From Prorocentrum cordatum (Eukaryota > Sar > Dinophyceae > Prorocentrales > Prorocentraceae), in contig CAUYUJ010004780.1 of assembly GCA_963575745.1 (NCBI GenBank), positions 484,812-548,811 of the forward strand: 64,000 nt of DNA. Direction: 5' to 3'. This document shows, in pieces, positions 51,776 to 61,161 of the stretch (the stretch's first letter is position 1; each line of letters begins with the position of its first letter). The position numbers and the translations under genes were made by a program. Under the pieces are notes generated by a model. The model did no database searches. It was not told the origin of the DNA and saw only the letters and a list, made by a program, of their open reading frames with translations.

Positions 51776-52899
51776 GTTCTTATGAAGGAAAAAACGAAGG
51801 GCCCCCGAAACACAGCAACTCCGTGACCCTCCACGCGGGCGTCAGGGGCCACCCGCAACGGCCCGAGAAGACCCCGCCCCCCGAGACGGCCGTCAAGGCC
51901 GCCCGCAACAGCCCAACGCGGCGCCATAGAGCATCAAAGGGGCCCAGGATGAAGCTCACATGAGTCCCTGGGAGCCAACGCGTGCCGAGACTGCCCAAGA
52001 GGGCCCAAAACAACTCTTGATATGCTGCCGAATGCGTCACCGAAATGAGGTGCAGGCGCGCCGATGCGCACGCGACGCGCAAACTGTTTTTGAACGCGTC
52101 AACTCCTGCAACGACGCCGTCCCGTATATCTCAGTATCCACCGCCGTCTCTCCCTGAGATAAGCACTGCTGCGCCGCGCCGTGGCAAATTTACACCGGTG
52201 AATTCATGAGTGAAGATGCGACTGCGTCAGATCGGTCCGTTTCTTAAATCACTTCACAATAATGCGGACATGTTTTTAATCGTTGCGTGGCGGTGGGACT
52301 TGCCCGCATGAATGCGTCGGGCGTCGCCTGCAACGATTCGTCTTCGCGCAAGAGAATAGTAGCGCTTTTCCTTGGCACCGAAAAATTGAACCTCCAATGA
52401 AACAACCTGCAAAACGGCAAGGCGAATCGCTTAAATTTGCACCGCGGGGCTGGCCGAGGCGAAGCACTTACATTTGCACCGCTAAACTGACCGGCGATTT
52501 TGTTCGCCCATTTCAAATCTTCGATGTGCGCCTGAAGTGAAACAGCCCACTGCGCTCCAAAACCCCCTTGAAACATAGCGGCCCCGCCGGCGAGGATAAT
52601 GAAGGGCAGGAGGAGGAGAAGAGAAGGCGAGAAGGAGTAGGCCTGGATAGTGGACAACGCCTCCATGTGAAACGGCAGCACGCCACGGACACATGGGACA
52701 CGCCGGCGCCGACCTGCAATAAGCAAACGCACGGGGCGGCAATGGCCTGGAATGCAACATTAAAGTAAAGAAATTAAAACTAGACAGGCAGGTGAGACGC
52801 AGGGCGTGGCAGAAATGGGGGGGCCGAGGGGGGAAAGGAGGACAGGCGGAGACGAAGAGAGCAAACGCTCTCATGAGCGAGCTAACGCCACCTCGCATC
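51776..52899. other. spacer
   Basis: Moderate composition and short frames only. I see no gene or repeat. Confidence 0.4.
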
Positions 52900-53946
52900 A
52901 AAAACCCGCGGGAGGGCACCATGCCCAGCCGCCTGCACCGCTGTTCGAACGCATCGTTGACGTCCGCTGCTGTCAGGGCTGCTCGCCCACGGAAGTGGTT
53001 CGATGCAGTGTGAACTTCATGCGTTGCTAGAGCATTCAGCGCCAAGGTGGCGTCGTTTGCATGCTCTATGCACAGGAAGCTGCCCAATGATATTTCAGTG
53101 GGGCGCAAAAACAATCTCCTGCCGAACAACGAAAGGGCGACGTGCGCAATGTTCTATACAACCACGCGCTGTTTTTGAACAGCCAAAACAGCACGCCCCT
53201 TCCTGTTGGAACCTCCTGGCGGTGCACCAGCCGCCCCCACTGAGTTCTGAATACTGCTGCCGTGACCCGCGGAGGCACGAGCATGCGAAGCCTATCAAAC
53301 AGCGCCGGCACGCGCCTAGCCAGAATCCAAATAGGCGACAAAGAGTTCTACCTAGTAAGTTTATGCCGGAAGCGGGCTTCCACCCGCACCAGCCTGGCCG
53401 TGTGCTCGCAGAGTGCAGCATGCAGATCGCTTTGCACCGAAGCAGGACCCAGGCGGAGCGGCCTGGCCTGATCGACTGTTCTCTTTAATACAGAGGCGAA
53501 GTGCGACTGAGATCAAGTCCGCCACTTGGACGCTGTGGCAAGTGCAAGGTTATCAAAGCGCTCCTCCGCCAGCTGCCCTGCCAGGTGAGCGAAATCTACC
53601 ACCACCGCGCTAGCCGCCCGGAATTTGGCGGCCCACGCGGCGTCAGACGGATTGACAAACTCTACGGGGGAACCGATCATTGTCTGCAAACTGCACAAGT
53701 CTGAAGCAGTCCGCTATCCTCCCAGGCCGGAGGAAAGACGCGCGAGCGCGGAAACTTCCTCGGCGAGGACCTCTGCAGTCGGCTCTGAAATATGCACGAC
53801 AACACAGTAACAACGAACGAATTGTACACCCGGGCGTTGAAATGCAATCCAAGACCACATTCCGCCCATTGGCGCAAGAGAACACTTACGGACGCCCGTG
53901 CATGCCTCCAGTCTCTTTTGCATTGTTCTGGTGGCTTGGCCAATCA
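52900..53946 (-). pseudogene. 3' part of a decayed LINE reverse-transcriptase ORF
   Basis: Read on the minus strand, four blocks in three frames follow the order of the C-terminal third of dinoflagellate LINE polyproteins. They are: RDWRHARASVSVLLRQW with ARVYNSFVVTVLSCIFQ, then AEVLAEEVSALARLSSG (53943-53710); GSPVEFVNPSDAAWAAKFR and VDFAHLAGQLAEERFD (53700-53515); PPRVTAAVFRTQWGRL followed in another frame by WCTARRFQQEGACCFGC and a Cys/His tail (53340-53100); and SLGSFLCIEHANDATLALNA with LTAADVNDAFEQRC (53090-52925). Each block change is a frameshift. The 5' part of the ORF is absent, and a MITE sits at its upstream edge. The family match is from memory of such proteins. Confidence 0.6.
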
Positions 53947-53951
53947 GGTTA

Positions 53952-54130
53952 CTCCGAGTTTCTTGATAAGCGTCGGGGGGGTGCTGCCCCCGCCGACAGC
54001 CCCACATCGACCCCCGTCGCGGGCAGCCGCCGCGCGCCGAAGGCGCTCCGACCCCCGTCGCGGCGCGACGACGGGGCGAGGTTGACCCCCGTCGGGGGGT
54101 ACCCCCCCACGCTTATTAAGAAACCCTGAG
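53952..54130. mobile_element. 179-bp MITE with TA target duplication
   Basis: Terminal inverted repeats of 31 and 30 bp (53952-53982 and 54101-54130) match at 27 positions with one indel and share the core TTTCTT(G/A)ATAAGCGT followed by a G-run. The element is flanked on both sides by TA (53950-53951 and 54131-54132). The interior is GC-rich and non-coding. TA duplication and short inverted ends are the mark of Tc1/mariner- or PIF-related MITEs. Confidence 0.75.
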
Positions 54131-54132
54131 TA

Positions 54133-54589
54133 CTCGGGATCGGAGCTTCGAACACGTATCGCTGTGCTTCGGCCCTCACATCCTCGTGCGTTCGCTGGCC
54201 CCGTGCGAAATCTGAGAGCACTGCCGGCCCTGCACTGCCGCTCCCTCTGCGCCTCCGGAAGAGAAGAGCTGGAAGCCGTGCGAACAAAGCTCCAAAAGGA
54301 GCGGGCGGGCGGCGACGTCTTGAGCCAGGAGCGACAACAACGGGCTCGCGTAGCCGAGATGGGCACACCGGGGAACGAAACGTACGTCGCCTGTCGTCCA
54401 GGCTGGCCCAAACCCCCTCAACGCGCACTGGTACTCGATCGCGTTTTGCCAAGTGCGAATGATTCCCAGGAACCGCCAAGCAGACCATTGCAAGACCTTG
54501 TGAGGGCACTGCCGGGACACGCCCAAGAGCCATTCAAGACCCTATCAGGACCGCTTCAAAAGCCAAAGGACGAGGATGACGAGGAGGTG
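54133..54589. other. sequence right of the MITE, no gene called
   Basis: Could hold an upstream remnant of the LINE, but I find no RT motif in any frame. Confidence 0.35.
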
Positions 54590-55125
54590 AAGGACCGACC
54601 GGGAAATGAGGAGAGGAGGAGTAGTAGTAGTAGGAGGAGGAGGAGGAGGAGGAGGAGGAGGAGAAGGGGAGGAGGAGGAGGAGGAGGAGGAGGAGGAGGA
54701 GCGAGCAACGAGGAGGAGGAGGAGGAGGAGAAGGAGTGAGGAGGATGAGGAGGAGGACGACGACGAGTGAGGAGGAAGAGTGAAAAGGAATTGGAGGAGT
54801 GAAGAGGAAGAGGAGGAGAAGGAGGAGAAGGAACGAGCGAGGAGGAGGAATGGTGAAGAGGGGGGGGGGGGGGGGGGAGGGAAGAGGAGGAGGAGGAGGA
54901 GGGGGAGGAAGAGATGGAGTGAGGAAGATGAGTAAGGACGAGGCGGAGTGAGCTGGAGGTGGAGCGAAGAGTAGTGGGGAGGAAGAGTGAGGAGCAGTGA
55001 TGACAAGTACGAAGAATGAGTATGAGCGACAAGCGGGAGGAATGATGAGGAGGAGCGAGAAAGAGAGCATACACGAACAGGAGTGGGGAGGAGGAGGAGG
55101 AGGAGGAGGAGGAGGAGAAGGAGTA
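54590..55125. repeat. GGA/GAG microsatellite region
   Basis: Purine-only triplet repeats, purest at 54608-54745, then more mixed GAGGA and GAGTGA motifs with a G-run at about 54860-54877. Confidence 0.9.
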
Positions 55126-55139
55126 GGAGTGAGGGGCAG

Positions 55140-55399
55140 GAGTGCGCAAGAGCCAGGTCGGGCGGCTCACCGCATGATAGGAGATCCGCCGACCCCTTGG
55201 GGTTCATCGGCGCGCGAGATGCCCCCCCTCCCCAAATCCCTCCCCCGGGAGCCCGGCCCGGTTGATTTGGACGGGGGTGGGGTCCCCTCGGATGCCCCGG
55301 ACGGCCCCGGACGGGAGCGGAGGTGCCAGCCGCTCCCGAAAATCGTGCAAAACCTCTGGAAAATCGCGCAGGGACTCCTCTGGTGGCCTCGAAGTGGCT
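55140..55399. other. spacer before the 378-bp satellite
   Basis: GC-rich. No gene or repeat recognised. Confidence 0.35.
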
Positions 55400-56870
55400 T
55401 TTGGGCGCCCAACGAGCGCTCCAAGACGCCCGCGGCTGCTTTGCCACGAGGCGTCCTCGACGGCAGAAGAGGTCCCAACGAGCGGCCCCGAGGGCCTCCA
55501 AGATGCGTTCCACGAGGGTCCCTAGACGCAAAAATTTGCCCATTCCCTTCGTGAAACGTACGTTTTTTTCACAAATTCGGCTTGGGGCCTTTCCGATGCT
55601 CCCCGACGGCCCCAGAGCCCCCCAAACCTGCTCCCAGACGGCCCCAGAAGCCTCGCAGAGGGTCCCCCACAGACCCCTAGAGGGCCCTAAGACGGGCCAA
55701 CAGGCGTCCAAGACGGCCCAAGAGGGCTCCGAAAACGGCCCCAAGAGCGCTCCAGGAGCGCTCCGAATGGCCTCCACAAAGCTCCACATGGTCCCAGACG
55801 GTCCAAGAGCGATCAAAAAACATCGACGACGGCCTCCCGACGGCTCAAGATGCCCCCCAAGACGCCCCAAGAGGCATCCAAGATTCGCCCCAAGAGGCCT
55901 TCTAGACGCAAAAAATCGCCCGTTCCCTTCGTGAAACGCATGGTTTCCACACGTGCGCCTTCTGGGGTGCCCCCCGCTTCTGGGCGGCCCCTGAGCCCCC
56001 CAAACCCGTTCCCAGGCGGCCCAAGACGCCTCCAAGAGGGTTCCCCACATAGCCTTCGAAGGCCCCAAGACGGGCCAACATACGTCCAAGACGGCCCAAA
56101 AGGGCCCCGAAAACGGCCCCGAGAGCGCTCCAGGAGCGCTCCGAGTGGCCTCCACAAAGCTCCACATGGTCCCAGACGGTCCAAGAGCGATCAAAAACAT
56201 CGACGACGGCCTCCCGGCGGCTCAAGAGGCCCCCCAAGACGCCCCAAGAGGCATCCAAGATTCGCCCCAAGAGGCCCTCTAGACGCAACAAATCACCCGT
56301 CCCCTTCGTAAAACGTATATTTTCCACACGTGCGCTTTTTGGGGTGCCCCCCGCTCCTGGACGGCCCCAGAGCCCCCCAAACCCGCTCCCAGACGGCCCA
56401 AGACGCCTCCAAGAGGGTTCCCCACATAGCCATCGAGGGCCCCAAGACGGGCCAACAAACGCCCAAGACGGCCCAAAAGGGCTCCGAAAACGGCCCCGAG
56501 AGCGCTCCAGGAGCGCTCCGAGTGGCCTCGAAGAGAGCTCCACATGGTCCCCGACGGTCCCAGAGCGATCAAAAACACGGACGACGGCCTCCAGACGGCT
56601 AGAGAGGCACCCAAGACGCCCCAAGAAACATCCACGATGCGCCACAAGAGGGCTTCTAGACTCACAAAATCGCCCGTTCCCTTCGTGAAACGTATATTTT
56701 AACGCACGTGCGCCTTTTGGAGGGCCCACCGCCCCTGGGCGGCCCCAGAGCCCCCCAAGACCGCACCAAGACGGTCCAAGAGGACTCCACGAGGGCTCCG
56801 CGACAGCCCAAGAGGGCGCCAAGACGGGCCCAGAGGGGCCGAGGACGGCCCATGAGAGCCCCGAAGACGG
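55400..56870. repeat. ~378-bp tandem satellite, about four copies
   Basis: The marker GTTCCCTTCGTGAAACG (and close variants) recurs at about 55540, 55919, 56295 and 56673, spaced 379, 376 and 378 bp. Each unit then carries TGCCCCCCGC, AGAGCCCCCCAAACC, GGCGCTCCAGGAGCGCTCCGA-type and CACATGGTCCCAGACGG segments. First and last copies are partial. Units are themselves built of CCAAGACGGCCC-like words shared with the left array. Open frames across it on both strands are repeat translations. Confidence 0.9.
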
Positions 56871-56929
56871 CGCGCGCGCGACTCGCGGTCAGATTCCTCG
56901 CAACTTGCGTTGCTTCCCGCCGTGCTCGT

Positions 56930-58159
56930 CACTTGCCTCCGCAGGGCGTTTCGGCGGGTCTCTCCGAGGCGCCCGCCCCGCCTTATAGCACTTGGCGCAA
57001 ACCACCAGACTGCCCGGTGGAAATACTTCTTCTTCTGGTCTGTCGAGAGATGGCCGCCGTCAGTGAACGCAGGCTTTGATCCGTCCTTTTTCAGGGGACA
57101 TGCGGAGCATTCCAACTTCTTCGCCACCTGCTCTTGCTCGTGACACGCTCGGCGCACCACCGAGCGATGGGCCGAACCCTTCTTGAAGAAGCTCTTCACT
57201 TGCGTATATGTCAGATGCGTCCTGTCCGTGAACTCTCGCTCTTTCCCATCTGCTTATTTCGGGTGCGCGGAGCACGTGGGCACTCGCGGCTGATTGCGTT
57301 CTTCCTGGCACGCGCGGCACATGACAGGGCGATGGTCCGACCCCTTCGCGAAGAAGTGCTTCGCTTGCTTATCTGTCAGATGCGTCCTGTCCGTGAACTC
57401 TCGCTCTTTCCCATCTGCTTCTTTCGGGCGCGCGGAGCACGTGGGCACTCGCGGCTGATTGCGTTATTCCTGGCACGCGCGGCACATGACTGGGCGATGC
57501 TCAGAACCCGTCACGAAGAAGTGCATCACTTGCTTATCGGTAGGATGCGTCCTGTCCGCGAACTCTCGGCCTTTCCCATCTGCTTGCCCCGGGCACCCGG
57601 AGCACCTAAGCACCCGCGATCGCTTGTGACGCGCGTCGCAGTCGCGGCATTTTATTGGCCTATGGCCTGCGCCCGTAGTATAATAGGTCGTGGTTTGCGA
57701 TGTTGTCAGATGCCCCGCGTCCGTGAATTCCCGCCCTCTTCCGTCTGCTGCTTTGGGGCACGCCGAACACTTCAGCGGCCGTTGCTGGCGCGCGCTTCGT
57801 CGAGCAGTGTTTTCATTAATGCACTCCTTTTCCTTGTGCGACTGGCCCCACTTGTTCCATCCGCCCTTCCTCTTCCCCGCGCACCTCTTGCAGAGCTTCT
57901 CTCCTGCGCCCTTCGTCGCGTACTGATTCGCCGTAATTTCTGCCTCCGTCTTCAGGAATTCACAGCATTCAGCGCAACGGATCTGGAATTTGTCGCGTGC
58001 ATTCTCCTGCCACCCCTGAGACTCTTTCCGCGATTTCCTCCGAGCTGCTGGCCCTGCGCACCAGTCGCATTTGCTTGTCCGCGCGAACACTCTGATCCTT
58101 TCGGGCTCGGCCCCCGCCACTCTGGAAACCATCCCGGTCCATTGGTCACAAGTCGTGCA
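56930..58159 (-). pseudogene. C-terminal tandem Cys/His finger array of the Helitron-like protein
   Basis: About six repeats, four of them regular 55-codon units (165 bp; TCAGATGCGTCCTGTCCG recurs at 57211 and 57376). The regular pattern is CSACPK-ADGKGREFTD-HLT-Q-F-GxxHRP-MCRACQE, that is CxxC, His and CxxC. Decay: TAG at 58160-58162 separates it from the helicase end. Two Glu codons have become TAA (near 57464 and 57270), and outer repeats have lost Cys residues (CSARPK, CSAHPK, VVRRACHE). The last repeat degenerates after KKYFHRAVWW. The fold resembles treble-clef or Stc1-like CxxC pairs, presumably nucleic-acid or protein binding; that is inference. Confidence 0.75.
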
Positions 58160-58755
58160 CTACTTTTCCCCTGCCCCCTTCAACATCTCCGTGCACTCGC
58201 AGCAGAAGCTGGGGCCCGACTTCGCGCCGAACTCATTCGTGCTGAATTCAGCCTTCTCCTTCACCTTCCGACATTTCCCGCGTGTTTTTCGCGGCATCAG
58301 CCTCTCTTCGACGTCGGGCCACGGCAACGCTTCCCCCCGCAACTTCTGTAACAACAACCTCGTGCCTTCCAATTCTCCTCGGGTGTACGGCTGTCTCGAA
58401 AATGGCCGATATATCAGCAGACCCTGACGAGTCTTCACGCGCGTCATGGCCACGTAGCTCGACATCCAACTCACGTTTCCGCCTTCCTCCAAGTCCGCTA
58501 TTACCGCGTCGAGCGTTCGCGCTTGCGCCGCGCGCGCGCCGTGCACGCCAACCCGGGCGAATGTATAAACTGTCTCCGTCGCACCCCCAACGCGGGCTTC
58601 TTTCGATGCGAGTCCAGATGCCACGTCCGAGCACGAGGGACTATGGGATACAGCCCTGGTCCCGGCACCCCTTTCAGCGTCCACTTCTCGGCGTGGAAGT
58701 CCAACGCGATTTGCCTTGGCATCTTACGCAGAACTCTCGACGAAACGTCCTGCAC
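58160..58755 (-). pseudogene. PIF1 helicase, C-terminal domain in two frames
   Basis: 58755-58560 reads MPRQIALDFHAEKWTLKG, then YPIVPRARTWHLDS and VRRRQFIHSPG. A frameshift near 58545 then moves to the frame ending at 58160, with ARTLDAVIADLEEGGNVSW and SSYVAMTRVKTRQGLLIYRP. The last is the arginine-finger-like motif VI of SF1 helicases. A short basic stretch and FCCECTEMLKGAGEK follow before the TAG. Confidence 0.75.
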
Positions 58756-58771
58756 GTCTTCTTCTTCTTCT

Positions 58772-59227
58772 TCATCTAATGGCCCATGAATGTATCGTCG
58801 CGCGACACCCTCGTAGCAATTGCTTCTCTGATCTGTCCAAATGGTCCGTCAGTACAACTGGCATGCCCACGGCAAGCGGTAACCATCCTGGCATGTCTGC
58901 GCAGGCCTTGTCGTGGTATCCGAGCCACCGCACTTTGTCTGCTGAAATACACGGCCTTTCCTGGTACGTCGCGTGCGTTGCCTTATCCCGCGCATAAGCC
59001 CACGAAATCTGTTTCTTCTGGCACGCAGCCCAGTCTACGGCCCGCTGCCGCGCTACCTTGCACTTGACATCCTGATTCTGATAAATGGCAGTGGCTTCGA
59101 CGAACTGCGGAAGTGCGAACCGTTCGTCTGCGGCACTGGCGGCTACGAGACATCGACGCTTTCTTTCCTCTGCGCACCGTCCACACTCCAGCTCGTTGTC
59201 CTCCGCGATAGCCTCCACGTTCTGCAT
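58772..59227 (-). pseudogene. PIF1 helicase, domain 2 fragment
   Basis: In frame with the helicase core but behind a TGA at 59228-59230. It carries KVARQRAVDWAACQKKQISW, then GWLPLAVGMPVVLTDHLDRS and QLLRGCRATIHSW, the conserved G-V-L-N/D block of PIF1 proteins. It ends before a frameshift into 58755. Confidence 0.75.
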
Positions 59228-60301
59228 TCAGGTTAGCGAACCACACATTGGCTGGTTATCCAACCAAGACCCTGGAACATCTGTAGGTTTCCCATGCAGA
59301 AACTGGTGCGTCCTCTCGGCCAGGGCTCCCCGTCGGAACTCATCTTGTACTGCCAGGAACCACTCGTCCTTCTCATCCAAACGCTTGCACTCTACCAATT
59401 CCGTCATCCCCGCCACGGACCCTGGCCCCTCGCCCCAGAATATGTACTGACCATGATCTTCTTCGGCGCCTGGCGCATACTGCCTCGCCTTCCGTGCCCA
59501 TGACGTCGGAATCGCATTCAATGGAGTTCCGCCGGGAGGTTCCAAGTGGTAGAAATCTCCGCAGAATAACACATTGACACCTCCAAACGGACGGTCTACC
59601 TGATCGGCACACACCTTCCCTTGCCTCGCTGCCGACATCACAGACCGCAAGTGCGCATCCAGCTCTGCAAGAAAATTAAAACTGACCATACTGATTTCGT
59701 CGATGATGAGCCAACGCCACTGCTGAATTCGCTTCGCTGCCTCTACTTTCTCTGCACCCGGCCCTCCGCGCTTCTGACCGGATTCCGTACTGGCGCTGTA
59801 CGGAGTCATCCCAAACGCGGCGTGCAAAGTGTGCCCATCCAGACTGGGCGCGTTCGTCGCTTGCAACGCAGCCACTTGGAAATCCAACCCGTGTTCCCAG
59901 CCCATGACTCCCTCGAAGACGTGTTTCCGTAAGGTCTCTACCACAAAGCTCTTCCCTGTGCCTGGGCCTCCGCGCAGCATCCGCAGCAACGGATCCGAAC
60001 TGCCGATTGTACTCGCGTTTTCCTGACACTCAGCGATCATCCTGTCTATGACCTTCTCTACGACTTCTCTTTGTTTCTCATTCATATCTACGACGCGTCT
60101 GCTGCTAGGTCCGCGGAGTCCTGCTTTCCACCGCCGCAACGCCTCAGCGCCGCCTGCAGGAACCTGCCCCACTCTCCCCTCCTCAATCTCGCAGACCTCC
60201 AACCCGTCCCCTCTCATCTTTGTCTGAGATGCCCGAGCTTCTGTTTCCGTCGCTTCAACTCTTCTTCTGGCACCTCTACGCGCCCGTCTGTTCTCGCCCA
60301 C
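59228..60301 (-). CDS. PIF1-type helicase core
   Basis: 357 codons. Walker A GGPGTGKS (residues 111-118), ALQATNAPSLDGHTLHAAFG (motif Ia region), Walker B LIIDEISMV (198-206) and motif III GDFYHLEPPGG (248-258) are all intact, followed by the ECKRLDEKDEWFLAVQDEF block. SF1B helicases of this type unwind DNA 5' to 3'; in Helitrons they are fused to Rep. Ends at TGA 59228-59230, after which the same frame continues. Overlaps the linker frame (60214-60927), from which a frameshift separates it. Confidence 0.85.
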   Translation of the reverse strand: MGENRRARRGARRRVEATETEARASQTKMRGDGLEVCEIEEGRVGQVPAGGAEALRRWKAGLRGPSSRRVVDMNEKQREVVEKVIDRMIAECQENASTIGSSDPLLRMLRGGPGTGKSFVVETLRKHVFEGVMGWEHGLDFQVAALQATNAPSLDGHTLHAAFGMTPYSASTESGQKRGGPGAEKVEAAKRIQQWRWLIIDEISMVSFNFLAELDAHLRSVMSAARQGKVCADQVDRPFGGVNVLFCGDFYHLEPPGGTPLNAIPTSWARKARQYAPGAEEDHGQYIFWGEGPGSVAGMTELVECKRLDEKDEWFLAVQDEFRRGALAERTHQFLHGKPTDVPGSWLDNQPMCGSLT

Positions 60302-61161
60302 GCTCCTCTTTTGCCCCTTTCATCTCTGCCCGCCTCTCGGCCCCACACACGCGTCGATAATGCCATGGTTTCAGCACTCAGCCGACGTGACTCTGCAACA
60401 GCAGCTGTCGTTTCCCATTTATCGTCCTCTAGGCGCGTGCCTCCCACGTGCACGCGCCGCCGGACGCCCTCGTCGAGCTCGTCGACGTCCACCTCTTCGT
60501 CGCTGAACAAATCATCCTCGCGTTTCCGTCCAGCGCCCCCCCCCTCGGGACGCATGTCGACGACGCTCATGAAATTCTGCGCATACCTCTTCGATTCCTC
60601 GCAAGGCAGTCCTCCATCCAACCACTCACGTGCGGCTTGTGCCAGCGTCTTCTCACCAGTGCACCACTCTGACACTCTCGATACCCCGTCCAAACCTGTG
60701 TCTAGCAGAGTGAACGATCGAAAATACGCCATCAAGATGAGCGCGTTCCTATCTGCTTCCCCTGGCCGATGCTTCGGCTGCGGGGCACCATGAAAGCTCG
60801 GGTTCCGCGGACTCTCGTTCCGAACCAACACCCACTTGTGCCGTGACGTTCCCATGCCTTCCACGTCAGGGAACGCTACCCATGCGTCGCAGCCGTCGCC
60901 GCGAATGACATAATCGATTCCTGCCAATAACGGTGCTTATTCCACTCCTCTCTGCCGTGCCTCACGGACCTTCGTCGTGCCGCTCGCCGTGAGTACCGCG
61001 TGATACTGGCATTCATCCTCCTCGTCCTCCGTCTCGTCCTCGTCCTCTGTTACCTCTTTCCTTCTCTTCATCTTCGTGGACCACCTTGTCATTTCGATTC
61101 GCCAATATCGGAAACAACTCATACACAGAAAGGTACCGTAGTTCTGGGGCCCACTTGGCAT
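60214..61161 (-). pseudogene. linker between Rep and helicase
   Basis: Reading one frame from 61161: an acidic stretch TEDEDETEDEEDE, YHAVLTASGTTKVREARQRG, a TAA at 60937-60939, then AGIDYVIRGDGCDAWVAFPD, WVLVRNESPRNPSFHG, ALILMAYFRSFTLLDTG and GEKTLAQAAREWLDGGLP. The blocks are the usual inter-domain region of such RepHel proteins. Frameshifts lie at both ends (about 61030-61080 and 60220-60300). Confidence 0.65.

Noticed and set aside
52925-53090. Possible histone-fold (TAF6-like) segment suggested by LTAADVNDAFEQ
   Set aside because: The neighbouring blocks on the same strand are LINE C-terminal blocks in the correct order, and this piece fits the end of that protein better.
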